Part shown: piece by piece, positions 7,791 through 17,038 of the stretch
Layout of the letters: every line of letters starts with the position of its first letter
Numbering within the stretch: the stretch's first letter is position 1
Source of the DNA: Yersinia hibernica
GTDB taxonomy: Bacteria > Pseudomonadota > Gammaproteobacteria > Enterobacterales > Enterobacteriaceae
Length of the DNA: 64,000 bases
Direction of reading: 5' to 3'
NCBI RefSeq assembly: GCF_004124235.1
Contig: NZ_CP032487.1
Span: 1,860,001-1,924,000, forward strand
Position numbers and translations under genes: made by a program
The notes under the pieces: model-generated
What the model saw: only the letters and a program-made list of their open reading frames with translations
Database searches by the model: none
Told to the model about the DNA's origin: nothing

Positions 7791-9335
7791 ATGAAAAAAT
7801 CGTTAGTGGCTGTCAGCGTCATTGTAGTACTTGGCGCAGCATGGACTGGGGCCTCATGGTATACCGGCAAATTAATTGAACAACGTATGGGTGAATTGGT
7901 TAATAACGCAAACGACCAGATCAGAACCTTACTACCTAAGGCGGGGGTGAAGTTCGCCTATAAAGATTACCAACGCGGCCTGTTCAGTAGTCAGGTTCGT
8001 TATATATTACAGCCAGATAGCAGTGTTGCGGGTGAAAAAGCCCTAAAAGATGGCGATGAAATAGCCTTCATCGAGACTATCGACCACGGCCCATTCCCGC
8101 TGGCGCAATTAAAAAAATTCAATCTGATCCCTAGCATGGCCTCGGTACATACTGAGCTGGCGAATACTCCAGCCTTGAAAAAACTGTTTGAGGTGACCAA
8201 AGGCCAATCGCCGTTTACGGCGGACTCGCGCATTTCCTATCGCGGCGATACCTCTTCCGCCATTACGTTTATTCCGATTGAGTATCAGCAAAATACCACC
8301 AGCATGAAGTTCTCTGGCGCTAAAATTGATGCTGATGTCTCGCGCGACCTGCGTAATGTGACAATGAGCGGTAACAGCGATAGCTTGGTTTTTGCCAGCA
8401 AAAATCAGTGGGATCAACAGGAGCAATTTAGCCTGCAAGGGTTGGTTATCAAAAGTGATACTAATGTGGGTAAGTTCGACCTGAGCATTGGATCCCAACA
8501 ACTCAGTATCAAACAAATCGGTTTTAGTATTGATGGTAAAGACGCCGCCACTCTGGTTGGCTTTAACCTGAATACTCAACTCGGTGAAACAGATAAAGAC
8601 TTGAACGGCAAATTGGCCTACCAGTTAGATGCCTTAAAAATTCAAGGTAATGACTTTGGTTCCGGCACATTGGCTTTCACGTTTGATAATCTGGATGGTC
8701 AAAGCCTGAAACAGTTCTCCAATGCCTATAATCAGCAAGCATTAAAAGCGATTCAGGCGGGTGAAAATCTGGATGCTGAAGCCTATCAACAACAAATGAC
8801 CGAGATGTTACTGGCCAATCTGCCGGCCTTGCTGAAAGGCAATCCGACCATGAGCATTGCGCCACTGAGTTGGAAAAATGCTAAAGGGGAAAGTACTTTC
8901 ACACTCAATGTCGCGTTGACGGATCCGGCGCAAGCCAAAGCCGGTGCCGGTGCCGAGCCACAGCTCGCGCCGCAGTTTGTCAAAAAAGTCGATGCGACTC
9001 TGACCATTCCAATGGCTATGGCGACCGAGTTAACCACTCAAACTGCACGCCTGCAAGGTTACAGCCCAGAAGAAGCACAAAAACTGGCACAGCAGCAGGT
9101 GCAGGGCATTGCAGCCATGGGCCAGATGTTTAAACTGACCACCACTAAAGATGATGTTATCAGCAGCAGTTTCCACTTTGCTGATAATCAGGTCGACTTA
9201 AATGGTCAAAAAATGTCGCTGCAAGAATTCGTTGGCCTGTTTGGTATGTTCGGTGGTGCCCCCGCGGATGAAGATAGCGGTGCAGAACCCGAAGATGCTG
9301 CGCCAGCAGCGCCAGCAGCGCCCGACGCACAATAA
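7791..9335 (+). CDS. ydgA: YdgA family protein (DUF945)
   Basis: Inner-membrane-anchored periplasmic protein of about 515 residues. A single N-terminal hydrophobic segment (about residues 5-20) precedes a long soluble domain, with blocks shared with E. coli YdgA such as DHGPFPLAQLKK, NLIPSMASV, MSIAPLSWKN and LNGQKMSLQEFV. The molecular function is not established; these proteins belong to the DUF945 family. The C-terminus is Ala/Pro-rich (residues ~500-515). Start set at 7791 by homology; an ATG at 7779 follows AAAAGG too closely to use it. Located after manA as in E. coli, with its own terminator downstream. Confidence 0.93.
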   Translation: MKKSLVAVSVIVVLGAAWTGASWYTGKLIEQRMGELVNNANDQIRTLLPKAGVKFAYKDYQRGLFSSQVRYILQPDSSVAGEKALKDGDEIAFIETIDHGPFPLAQLKKFNLIPSMASVHTELANTPALKKLFEVTKGQSPFTADSRISYRGDTSSAITFIPIEYQQNTTSMKFSGAKIDADVSRDLRNVTMSGNSDSLVFASKNQWDQQEQFSLQGLVIKSDTNVGKFDLSIGSQQLSIKQIGFSIDGKDAATLVGFNLNTQLGETDKDLNGKLAYQLDALKIQGNDFGSGTLAFTFDNLDGQSLKQFSNAYNQQALKAIQAGENLDAEAYQQQMTEMLLANLPALLKGNPTMSIAPLSWKNAKGESTFTLNVALTDPAQAKAGAGAEPQLAPQFVKKVDATLTIPMAMATELTTQTARLQGYSPEEAQKLAQQQVQGIAAMGQMFKLTTTKDDVISSSFHFADNQVDLNGQKMSLQEFVGLFGMFGGAPADEDSGAEPEDAAPAAPAAPDAQ

Positions 9336-9364
9336 GTTTTAAGCGCAAAGTATTTAACACATAA

Positions 9365-9393
9365 AAAACGGGGCCTGATGGCGCCGTTTTTTT
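9365..9393 (+). terminator. Rho-independent terminator after ydgA
   Basis: AAAACGGGGC, 6-nt loop, GCGCCGTTTT with one mismatch, then a T-run. The A-rich left arm means it could also end malI, which converges from the other side (stop at 9405). Confidence 0.8.
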
Positions 9394-9404
9394 ATTTCAA
9401 CGGA

Positions 9405-10436
9405 TCACGCCGATCCGCGCCGGATCAATACCGGCGGTAAGATGACGTTTTGCAGTTGCAAGTCGACACCCGCGATGCGCTGGAGTAAGCGCTGCCCAGC
9501 ACTGTAGCCAATCTCACGGGCAGAGCTGGTGATAAAAGTGAGTGGCGGCTCAGTCAGTTCCGCCGCAGGAACATCACCAAAACCTATCAATGCAACTTGC
9601 TGGTCGAGATAAGTATCCACTCCCGCGCTGCCGATGGTTCTACCGGTGCGTAAAATACCAAAATAGGCCCCGAGCGCCACAGAGGCCTGGTGGCAAACAA
9701 TGGCGCTGACATTGGGATGGTGGCGTAATAGCGCTTCAGCGGCGTCTGCCGCGGCCTGTTGTTGACTATCACACTCAACTACCCACTCCGAGCGAAACGG
9801 TAAACCATACTGCACCAGTGTGGCGCAAAATCCCCCGAGCCGCTCCGCCCGCGTTAATGAGTGTGAATGCCCACCAAGATAGGCTATTTGGCGATGACCC
9901 CGACCAATCAGAAACTCGGTCGCCATTTTAGCCGCTTGCATATTATCTGGCCGCACCACATCCACCCCATCCAAGGCATTTGAGCGCGCAGCACAAATCA
10001 GTGGAATATCATGTTCGGCGGCCTTTTCTTGCAGCCCCATATCCGGTGTGGCACCACCGCCTAGCACCAAACCGTCCACACCTTGATCAATCAGAGTATC
10101 AAAACAGCGCAGTAGCCCTTTGCCCTCGCGGCCACTTTGCGTCAAGAACAGCAATTTGCCGCCGGCCTCAACCGCCTCACTTAACCCGGCGGTCATTTCC
10201 GCGTAGAACGGATCGCCAAGATCACGCACAATCAAGCCAATCACGCCAGAATCCCCGCCGCGCAATTGCGCAGCCTGACGGTTACGGACATAACCTAACT
10301 GTTCAATGGCCTGATTGACCCGCTCGGCGGTGGCCGGTGAGATTCGCCCTTTACCACTGATAGCTAATGAGACCGTCGCCACGGAGACGCCGGCAAATTT
10401 AGCCACATCGGTAATTGTTATTTTTTTAGTTGTCAT
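9405..10436 (-). CDS. malI: Maltose regulon repressor MalI (LacI family)
   Basis: Repressor of malXY and probably of itself. The 343-residue protein has an N-terminal LacI-type helix-turn-helix (TITDVAKFAGVSVATVSLAISGKGRIS, hinge through residue ~58) and a periplasmic-binding-like effector domain. The start is ATG 10436 by alignment with E. coli MalI (M-TTKKITITDVAK); the frame runs 15 codons further upstream without support. Divergent from malX across ~316 bp that holds two palindromic operators. The inducer is unknown in the family. Confidence 0.93.
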   Translation of the reverse strand: MTTKKITITDVAKFAGVSVATVSLAISGKGRISPATAERVNQAIEQLGYVRNRQAAQLRGGDSGVIGLIVRDLGDPFYAEMTAGLSEAVEAGGKLLFLTQSGREGKGLLRCFDTLIDQGVDGLVLGGGATPDMGLQEKAAEHDIPLICAARSNALDGVDVVRPDNMQAAKMATEFLIGRGHRQIAYLGGHSHSLTRAERLGGFCATLVQYGLPFRSEWVVECDSQQQAAADAAEALLRHHPNVSAIVCHQASVALGAYFGILRTGRTIGSAGVDTYLDQQVALIGFGDVPAAELTEPPLTFITSSAREIGYSAGQRLLQRIAGVDLQLQNVILPPVLIRRGSA

Positions 10437-10554
10437 AACCGCTGATAAGCATTGTTCACTCAGACTTGTCAATCTTCGCACCTTAGCACGAAGCCCAATA
10501 CCTGCGGGCCAATATTACAGCCACAATAGCAAAGTCATCCCATCCAACAAGCCA

Positions 10555-10570
10555 AGTTAAACGTTTAATC
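10555..10570. promoter_or_regulatory. MalI operator 1 (malI-proximal)
   Basis: AGTTAAACGTTTAATC, centred on the perfect palindrome TTAAACGTTTAA (10557-10568). It has the AAACGTTT core of the MalI site known in E. coli (GATAAAACGTTTTATC). Likely represses malI. Confidence 0.75.
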
Positions 10571-10632
10571 TGATGATTTACTCTAATACAAAAATAGGAT
10601 CCGTAATTGTGACTTGCCACTCATATTATCTC

Positions 10633-10648
10633 GGTTAAACGTTTTATC
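10633..10648. promoter_or_regulatory. MalI operator 2 (malX-proximal)
   Basis: GGTTAAACGTTTTATC, sharing the AAACGTTT core and right arm with the E. coli MalI site. Its centre is 78 bp from operator 1, so the two could act separately on malI and malX or together by looping. Confidence 0.78.
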
Positions 10649-10752
10649 TTATTTTACCTCCAGACAGGGAGACAAATTAATCGCCGTGGCTCATCAATAC
10701 ACAGTCAACCAACGGCATTTTTAACATCAGGTGTGTCAGTACAGGAGTCACT

Positions 10753-12363
10753 ATGTCAGCGGTAAAAAAACCAAAAATTACGCTGTGGGAGTTTTTCCAA
10801 AGCCTCGGTAAAACTTTCATGCTACCGGTCGCCCTGCTCTCTTTCTGCGGGATCATGCTAGGGATCGGCAGTTCACTCAGCAGTAAAGACGTCATCACCC
10901 TCTTGCCGGCCATTGGTCATCCCGCCTTCCAGCTATTGTTTACCTGGATGAGTAAAGTTGGCTCATTTGCCTTTAGCTTCTTGCCGGTGATGTTCGCCAT
11001 CGCGATCCCACTGGGTATGGCGCGCGAAAATAAAGGCGTGGCGGCGTTTTCCGGCTTTGTCGGTTTTGCGGTGCTGAATTTGGCCACTAACTTTTACCTC
11101 ACCACCAGCGGCGTGTTGCCGACCACCGATCCCATGGTGCTAAAAACCCATAATATTCAGAATATTTTAGGGATTCAGTCCATCGATACCGGTATTCTGG
11201 GGGCGGTGATTGTCGGGATCATTGTTTATTTGCTGCATGAGCGCTTCAATACTATTCGCCTGCCTGATGCATTAGCATTCTTTGGCGGCACACGCTTTGT
11301 GCCGATTGTCACCACGGTGGTGCTGGGATTAGTGGGTTTATTGATCCCGCTTATTTGGCCTTGGTTCGCCGCGGGTATTAATGGCTTAGGGCGTTTGATC
11401 AATGGTGCCGGTATATTCGGGCCCATGATCTTCGGCAGCGGCGAGCGCTTATTATTGCCGTTCGGCTTGCACCATATCTTGGTGGCGCTGATCCGCTTTA
11501 CTGAAGCAGGCGGCACCATGGAGGTCTGTGGCCACAGTGTGAGCGGTGCGCTGACCATCTTCCAAGCACAATTATCCTGCCCGACCACCAGCGGCTTCTC
11601 CGAAAGCGCCACCCGCTTCTTATCACAGGGTAAAATGCCCGCGTTCTTGGGCGGTTTGCCCGGGGCCGCACTGGCAATGTATCACTGTGCCAAGCCAGAA
11701 AATCGCCATAAAATTAAAGGGTTGCTGATTTCAGGGGTGGTGGCATGTGTTATCGGCGGAACCACTGAGCCGATTGAGTTCCTGTTCTTGTTTGTTGCGC
11801 CGTTCCTGTATTTGATTCATGCGATTTTGACCGGATTAGGCTTTACCGTCATGGCGTTACTGGGGGTCACCATCGGCAATACTGACGGCAATATCATTGA
11901 TTTTGTGGTGTTTGGCATCCTGCACGGCACCGCCACCAAGTGGTATTGGGTGCCGGTGGTGGCCGGGATCTGGTTTGTGGCTTATTACTGTATTTTCCGT
12001 TTTGCTATTCAGTATTTCAATATCAAAACCCCCGGGCGTGAGAATGAAACCGCGGCCAGCAATGAGGCCGAAAAAGCGGCCAGTCACAGCCTGACCGGTA
12101 AGTCCGGCTATAACTCCCCGGCTATTCTGGCGGCGTTGGGCGGTGCCGATAATATCGTCGCCCTCGACAACTGCATCACTCGCTTACGGATGTCAGTGAA
12201 AGATATGGGATTGGTGAATAAAGAGGCGCTGAAAGCCCAGCGGGCCATTGGCGTGATTCAACTCAACGACCACAATCTTCAAGTTGTTATTGGCCCTCAA
12301 GTGCAATCAGTGAAAGATGAATTAGACTCACTGATAAACAATGGCCAATTTGCCACACCATAA
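10753..12363 (+). CDS. malX: PTS maltose/glucose transporter subunit IICB
   Basis: Phosphotransferase-system permease that imports and phosphorylates glucose and transports maltose. The 536-residue protein has an N-terminal IIC membrane domain (about residues 10-420, ten or so hydrophobic segments, with the family block GTTEPIEFLFLF) and a C-terminal IIB domain with the phosphorylated cysteine in DNCITRLR (about residue 474). There is no IIA domain; that is normally supplied by Crr. A linker rich in Ala and Glu joins the domains. Co-oriented with malY 48 bp downstream and controlled by MalI. Confidence 0.95.
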   Translation: MSAVKKPKITLWEFFQSLGKTFMLPVALLSFCGIMLGIGSSLSSKDVITLLPAIGHPAFQLLFTWMSKVGSFAFSFLPVMFAIAIPLGMARENKGVAAFSGFVGFAVLNLATNFYLTTSGVLPTTDPMVLKTHNIQNILGIQSIDTGILGAVIVGIIVYLLHERFNTIRLPDALAFFGGTRFVPIVTTVVLGLVGLLIPLIWPWFAAGINGLGRLINGAGIFGPMIFGSGERLLLPFGLHHILVALIRFTEAGGTMEVCGHSVSGALTIFQAQLSCPTTSGFSESATRFLSQGKMPAFLGGLPGAALAMYHCAKPENRHKIKGLLISGVVACVIGGTTEPIEFLFLFVAPFLYLIHAILTGLGFTVMALLGVTIGNTDGNIIDFVVFGILHGTATKWYWVPVVAGIWFVAYYCIFRFAIQYFNIKTPGRENETAASNEAEKAASHSLTGKSGYNSPAILAALGGADNIVALDNCITRLRMSVKDMGLVNKEALKAQRAIGVIQLNDHNLQVVIGPQVQSVKDELDSLINNGQFATP

Positions 12364-12369
12364 CCTTGT

Positions 12370-12389
12370 CGGGGTATTCAGATACCCCG
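12370..12389 (+). other. Intercistronic hairpin between malX and malY
   Basis: CGGGGTAT, tetraloop TCAG, ATACCCCG: a perfect 8-bp stem right after the malX stop. No T-run follows, so it is better read as an mRNA-stability or partial-attenuation element than a full terminator. Confidence 0.65.
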
Positions 12390-12411
12390 CTGATGAATAA
12401 GCGAGATACTG

Positions 12412-13593
12412 ATGTTCGATTTCTCCACCCCGGTTGACCGTCATGGCACTTGGTGTACCCAATGGGACTATATTGCCGACCGCTTTGGCGCTGCTGACTT
12501 GCTGCCATTCACCATCTCAGATATGGATTTCCCCACCGCCCCAGTGATTTTGCAAGCGCTTGAGCAGCGACTCAAACACGGTGTTCTGGGCTACAGCCGC
12601 TGGCAACATGAAGATTTTCTCGGGGCGGTTCGTCACTGGTATCAACAGCGTTTTCAGTGCCCGATTGATACCTCGCTGGCGGTCTATGGCCCGTCGGTTA
12701 TCTATATGGTGGCTCAGCTTATTCGCTGCTGGTCAGCTCCGGGGGATTTTATTGTCACCCACACCCCGGCTTATGATGCCTTTTATAAAGTGGTCCTCGG
12801 CAATCAGCGCCAACTGCTCAGCTGCCCGCTGCATAAAATCGAGCATCAGTGGCAGTGTGATATGGCGCATTTGGAAGCATTACTGGCGCGGCCGCAAACC
12901 AAAATCTTGTTATTGTGCAGCCCGCATAACCCCACCGGTAAAGTCTGGACGCCGGGCGAACTGGCACAGATGGCCGAGTTGTGTGAACGCCATGATGTTA
13001 AAGTCATCAGCGATGAAATTCATATGGACATGACCTGGGATAATCAAGTGCATACCCCATGGAGTCAGGTAGGACAAACAGCGTGGGCCTTGCTGACCTC
13101 CGGCTCCAAGACATTTAATATTCCGGCATTAACCGGGGCTTACGGTTTTATCAGTGACACAGAAACCCGCGCTACCTACAGCCAAATGCTCAAGGGGCGC
13201 GATGGTCTCTCTTCGCCGGCCATATTAGCCATTGTCGCGCACATCGCCGCTTATCGGCAGGCCGAACCCTGGTTGGATGAACTGCGCCAATATCTGCAAG
13301 CCAATCTGGCTTATGTGGCACAGCGGCTCAATCAGGCTTTTCCCGCCTTAAACTGGCAGCCCCCTCAGGCCACATATTTAGCCTGGATAGATTTGCGCCC
13401 ACTGAATATTGATGACCATCAATTACAAAATATCCTGATCGAGCAAGAAAAAGTCGCCATTATGCCCGGCTTCACCTACGGCGAAGAGGGCCGTGGCTTC
13501 CTGCGCCTGAATGTCGGCTGCCCCCACAGTAAAGTTGTTGCGGGGATGGATAAACTGATTCACGGCATTCAGACGGCTCTGCGGAGCGCGTAA
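12412..13593 (+). CDS. malY: Cystathionine beta-lyase MalY (PatB family)
   Basis: PLP-dependent fold-type I enzyme that cleaves cystathionine and cysteine (C-S beta-lyase); in E. coli it also binds MalT and dampens the maltose regulon. The 393-residue protein has SPHNPTGKVW, the SDEIHMDM aspartate segment, and the Schiff-base lysine in SGSKTFNIPAL (Lys233, same number as E. coli). Second gene of the malXY operon, followed by an inverted repeat. Confidence 0.95.
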   Translation: MFDFSTPVDRHGTWCTQWDYIADRFGAADLLPFTISDMDFPTAPVILQALEQRLKHGVLGYSRWQHEDFLGAVRHWYQQRFQCPIDTSLAVYGPSVIYMVAQLIRCWSAPGDFIVTHTPAYDAFYKVVLGNQRQLLSCPLHKIEHQWQCDMAHLEALLARPQTKILLLCSPHNPTGKVWTPGELAQMAELCERHDVKVISDEIHMDMTWDNQVHTPWSQVGQTAWALLTSGSKTFNIPALTGAYGFISDTETRATYSQMLKGRDGLSSPAILAIVAHIAAYRQAEPWLDELRQYLQANLAYVAQRLNQAFPALNWQPPQATYLAWIDLRPLNIDDHQLQNILIEQEKVAIMPGFTYGEEGRGFLRLNVGCPHSKVVAGMDKLIHGIQTALRSA

Positions 13594-13606
13594 GCCATTT
13601 GCCCTA

Positions 13607-13641
13607 TTTTTGCCCCTTTTGGCCCGACAAAGGGGGCAAAA
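13607..13641 (+). terminator. Probable terminator after malY
   Basis: TTTTGCCCC paired with GGGGCAAAA across a ~16-nt loop that can pair further. The downstream T-run is interrupted (TGAGATTTTC), so strength is uncertain. Confidence 0.55.
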
Positions 13642-13751
13642 TGAGATTTTCGTCACTTTTTTATGCAACGCGGTGGATATTTTCACTATTTTGTTTTTAT
13701 AATGTTCTGCACTTTACCCACCAGAATCTATTTTAAAAAGTGAGTGCCGCT

Positions 13752-14750
13752 ATGATTGACTCTCGCCTTCCCTTGACTGACATTCATCGCCACCTTGACG
13801 GCAATATTCGGGCGCAAACTATTTTGGATCTGGGTCGCCAGTTCAATTTGCCCCTGCCGGCGGATGAGTTAGCGGCTTTACGCCCACATGTGCAAATTAC
13901 CCACACTGAACCTGATTTAATCAGTTTCCTGCAGAAATTAGATTGGGGCGTGGCGGTATTAGCCTCGCTGGATGCTTGCCGCCGTGTGGCCTATGAAAAT
14001 GTCGAAGATGCGGCCAACGCCGGTTTACATTATGCCGAGCTGCGCTTCTCGCCATTTTACATGGCGATGAAACACCAGTTGCCGGTCGCCGGTGTGGTCG
14101 AAGCGGTGATTGACGGCATTCAATCCGGTTGCCGCGATTTTGATATTGATATTCGCCTCATCGGGATTCTCAGCCGAACATTTGGTGAGCAAGCCTGTGA
14201 GCAAGAGCTGAATGGGTTACTGGCCCATCGTGATGGGATTACCGCGCTGGATCTGGCCGGTGATGAGCTGGGTTTCCCCGGCGGCTTATTCCGCAGCCAC
14301 TTTAACCGCGCGCGGGATGCCGGTTGGCACATTACCGTCCATGCTGGTGAAGCCGCAGGCCCTGAGAGCATCTGGCAAGCAATCCGCGAATTGGGGGCTG
14401 AGCGCATTGGCCATGGTGTTAAAGCCATCGAAGATATTAAGCTGATGGATTATTTAGCTGAGCACAATATTGGCATTGAATCTTGTCTGACATCCAATAT
14501 CCAGACCAGCACCGTCGCCTCATTGGCCACTCATCCCCTCGCCACTTTCTTGCGCCATGGCATGATTGCCTCCATCAATACGGATGACCCCGCGGTTCAA
14601 GGCATTGAAATTGCATATGAATACCACGTGGCCGCCCCGGCGGCAGGGTTAACGGCAGCAGAAATTCGTCAAGCGCAAGAAAATGGCCTGACCATGGCCT
14701 TTATCAGCGCACAAGAGAAACAAGCACTACGCGATAAAATTCGCGGCTAA
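13752..14750 (+). CDS. add: Adenosine deaminase
   Basis: Zinc enzyme deaminating adenosine and deoxyadenosine to the inosine forms in purine salvage. From ATG 13752 it is 332 residues, matching E. coli Add; a GTG four codons upstream is the alternative. Active-site pieces: THIS FAMILY'S IHRHLDG zinc His pair near the N-terminus, HAGEAAGP with the catalytic Glu, [17 protein letters not shown], and [10 protein letters not shown] with the zinc Asp. Follows malXY as in E. coli; a GC-rich inverted repeat lies between it and the convergent yfeH-like gene. Confidence 0.96.
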   Translation: MIDSRLPLTDIHRHLDGNIRAQTILDLGRQFNLPLPADELAALRPHVQITHTEPDLISFLQKLDWGVAVLASLDACRRVAYENVEDAANAGLHYAELRFSPFYMAMKHQLPVAGVVEAVIDGIQSGCRDFDIDIRLIGILSRTFGEQACEQELNGLLAHRDGITALDLAGDELGFPGGLFRSHFNRARDAGWHITVHAGEAAGPESIWQAIRELGAERIGHGVKAIEDIKLMDYLAEHNIGIESCLTSNIQTSTVASLATHPLATFLRHGMIASINTDDPAVQGIEIAYEYHVAAPAAGLTAAEIRQAQENGLTMAFISAQEKQALRDKIRG

Positions 14751-14764
14751 ACCGTCAGAGATAA

Positions 14765-14796
14765 CCGCGCGCCGCACTTTTTCCTGCGGCGCGCGG
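14765..14796. terminator. Perfect 12-bp GC-rich inverted repeat between convergent genes
   Basis: CCGCGCGCCGCA, 8-nt loop, TGCGGCGCGCGG, between the add stop (14750) and the yfeH-like stop (14809). A very stable hairpin on either strand but without a following T-run; likely a bidirectional transcript end or 3' stabiliser. Confidence 0.6.
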
Positions 14797-14808
14797 GCAA
14801 GTCAATGA

Positions 14809-15822
14809 TTACGATGTCTCGCCACTCTGCCCCGTGAGCGCTTCGGCATGCTCGCGCGCCACACGTTTGGCATAACGCTGGGCTAATACCGCACAAACCA
14901 TCAATTGCACCTGATGGAATATCATCAGCGGTAATACCATAACCCCCACCACCGAGGCCGGAAACAGCACATTGGCCATCGGGATCCCATTGGCCAGACT
15001 TTTCTTCGAGCCACAGAACACAATGGTAATCTCATCGGCGGTGTTGAAACCTAGCCAGCGGGCCGCCAACGTATTGACAACCAATACCAATGTCAGCAGA
15101 ACCATTGAGCAAATCAATATTGCCAGCAACGACCAGCCATCGATTTGATGCCAAATTCCCTGAACCACCGCCTCACTAAACGCCACATAGACCACCAATA
15201 AAATCGATGACCGGTCAGTGATATTCACCAGTTTTTTGTGGCGCTCCACCCATTTAGCAATCAGTGGGCGTGATAAATGCCCAACAATGAATGGCACCAT
15301 CAATTGCATGATGATAGAACCAATAGCATGCAAAGTATCAGTGTCGCCGCCCTGAGTCTGCATCAGCATGCCCACCAGAATCGGTGAGAGGAACACGCCG
15401 AGAATACTGGATGCCGATGCACTGCAAATGGCCGCGGCGACATTGCCCCCTGCCACCGAGGTATAGGCGATGGCCGACTGAACCGTGGCCGGCAAGGCAC
15501 ACAGATAGAGGAACCCCAGATACAGCGTGGGTGTTAACACGCCAGGAACCAACACATTCATGCCCAAGCCCAGTAATGGGAAGAGCGCGAAGGTGCTGAG
15601 GAAGACCACTAAATGCAGTTTCCAATGCCCCATGCCGGAAACGATTGCGGCGCGGGATAGTTTGGCACCGTGCATAAAGAACAATAATGCGATGGCCGCC
15701 GTCGTCAGGTGTTCAAACCACACCTTAACTTCCCCCTCACAGGGGAAGACAGAGGCAATAATCACCACCAATATCAGCACCAATAAAAACTTATCTATCT
15801 GTAAACGTTGTAACCAAGACAT
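14809..15822 (-). CDS. Bile acid:sodium symporter family transporter, YfeH-like
   Basis: Integral membrane transporter of the BASS/SBF fold with about ten hydrophobic segments in 337 residues. It resembles E. coli YfeH throughout, including TTAAIALLFFMHGAKLS, AGGNVAAAICSASASS and CGSKKSLANGIPMAN. The substrate is unknown. The start is ATG 15822 with AAGGAA upstream; the frame is open 22 codons further, overlapping the ydgJ end, but without support. In E. coli yfeH is not in this region, so the gene has been inserted between add and ydgJ or lost from that position in E. coli. Confidence 0.85.
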   Translation of the reverse strand: MSWLQRLQIDKFLLVLILVVIIASVFPCEGEVKVWFEHLTTAAIALLFFMHGAKLSRAAIVSGMGHWKLHLVVFLSTFALFPLLGLGMNVLVPGVLTPTLYLGFLYLCALPATVQSAIAYTSVAGGNVAAAICSASASSILGVFLSPILVGMLMQTQGGDTDTLHAIGSIIMQLMVPFIVGHLSRPLIAKWVERHKKLVNITDRSSILLVVYVAFSEAVVQGIWHQIDGWSLLAILICSMVLLTLVLVVNTLAARWLGFNTADEITIVFCGSKKSLANGIPMANVLFPASVVGVMVLPLMIFHQVQLMVCAVLAQRYAKRVAREHAEALTGQSGETS

Positions 15823-15874
15823 GCCGCTGTATTCCTTCAATCTATACCTTTCGTATGGGAAATACGCAGGGATG

Positions 15875-16924
15875 TTAGTTACGCACACTCACGGGCAGCG
15901 CTTTTTTCTGTTGATCAGAGGCGATGCCCAGTTCAATCAACTCCATCACTTTGATAGCTTCACAGGCGGGTACCGGATTAGCGCCAGTGCCCCAAATGGC
16001 ATCGCGCACACCAGCATAGTAAGCCGGATAATTGCCCGGTAATGTCAGCAAAGGTTTCTCCGCCAGCACACCATCACGTGACAGTGTCACTACGCCATCG
16101 CGCATATCATAGCCCCAATCAGCTTGCGGCAGGCGCTCGCCCGCTTTCAGCCGGTCTTCCTGAGGATCTAAACCAAATTTGATATAGCTGCCTTGCATCC
16201 CGTGGACGATATAGCGCGCCGTTTCAGCCGCTGCCAGCACGGTTCCGTGCAATACCACGCGCTGTTGCGGATAACTGAGAGTGGCATGGAAATAGTCGAC
16301 AGATTGCGCCCCGGGGCGCAGCATCGCCAAATCAACATTCAGGGTGTCTGGCAAACCAAACAGTTGCAGCGCTTGATCCAACAGATGTGGCCCCAAATCG
16401 TACCAAATGCCGCTGCCCGCACCGGCCTGCTCACGCCAACGCTGACGGATTTCGGGGCGATAGCGGTCAAAGTGAGATTCGAAATAGACCACCTTGCCCA
16501 GTGACCCTTCCGCCAGCAGTGTTTTTAATGTCAGAAAATCACTGTCCCAACGGCGATTATGAAACACTGATAATAGCAGCCCGGCGTCATCGGCTTGTTT
16601 TTTCAGGTCATGCGCTTGTGACAGTGTCACGGTAAACGGCTTATCCACCACCACATGTTTACCGGCGGCCAGTGCCTGTTGCGCTAAGGGGAAATGAGTG
16701 TCATTCGGCGTAGGAATGACAATGAGATCAATCGTGGGGTCAGCAAATAAAGCTTGCGGGTCAGACACCACCGCCATCGCCGGCCAGTCAGCATGAACTT
16801 TACTGGCATCACTGCTAGAAACCCCCACCAGCTCCAGCCCCGGCGTGCCCATGATAAGTGGCGCGTGGAACGTTTTACTGGCGTAGCCATAGCCCAGTAA
16901 ACCTACTTTGATTTGTTCAGACAT
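15875..16924 (-). CDS. ydgJ: Gfo/Idh/MocA family oxidoreductase YdgJ
   Basis: NAD(P)-dependent oxidoreductase of unknown substrate, 349 residues. N-terminal Rossmann domain (GLLGYGYASKTFH, then PTPNDTH and EKP-type VDKPFTVT) and a C-terminal alpha/beta domain with NRRWDSDF and YDLGPHLLDQAL, as in the family. Matches E. coli YdgJ, which also lies next to add. Transcribed ahead of the yfeH-like gene with a 52-bp gap, so the two may share a transcript. Confidence 0.9.
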   Translation of the reverse strand: MSEQIKVGLLGYGYASKTFHAPLIMGTPGLELVGVSSSDASKVHADWPAMAVVSDPQALFADPTIDLIVIPTPNDTHFPLAQQALAAGKHVVVDKPFTVTLSQAHDLKKQADDAGLLLSVFHNRRWDSDFLTLKTLLAEGSLGKVVYFESHFDRYRPEIRQRWREQAGAGSGIWYDLGPHLLDQALQLFGLPDTLNVDLAMLRPGAQSVDYFHATLSYPQQRVVLHGTVLAAAETARYIVHGMQGSYIKFGLDPQEDRLKAGERLPQADWGYDMRDGVVTLSRDGVLAEKPLLTLPGNYPAYYAGVRDAIWGTGANPVPACEAIKVMELIELGIASDQQKKALPVSVRN

Positions 16925-17038
16925 GCTATTTCCTCTTGCCCGGAATATTTGCTATTTGATATCACTCGATTAATCGATTTGACACCATGATGATTCCCGC
17001 GACAAGAGGTAATTTTTTGCTTAAGGTGGCTGACCGGG

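Noticed and set aside
8109..8579. 156-codon antisense frame inside ydgA
   Set aside because: Fully within a well-supported gene and unlike any family I know; a shadow frame.
15805..15822. Possible second Ter site (CGTTGTAACCAAG)
   Set aside because: Matches only GTTGTAAC; the essential following TA and the upstream G/C6 context are missing, and it lies inside a coding sequence.
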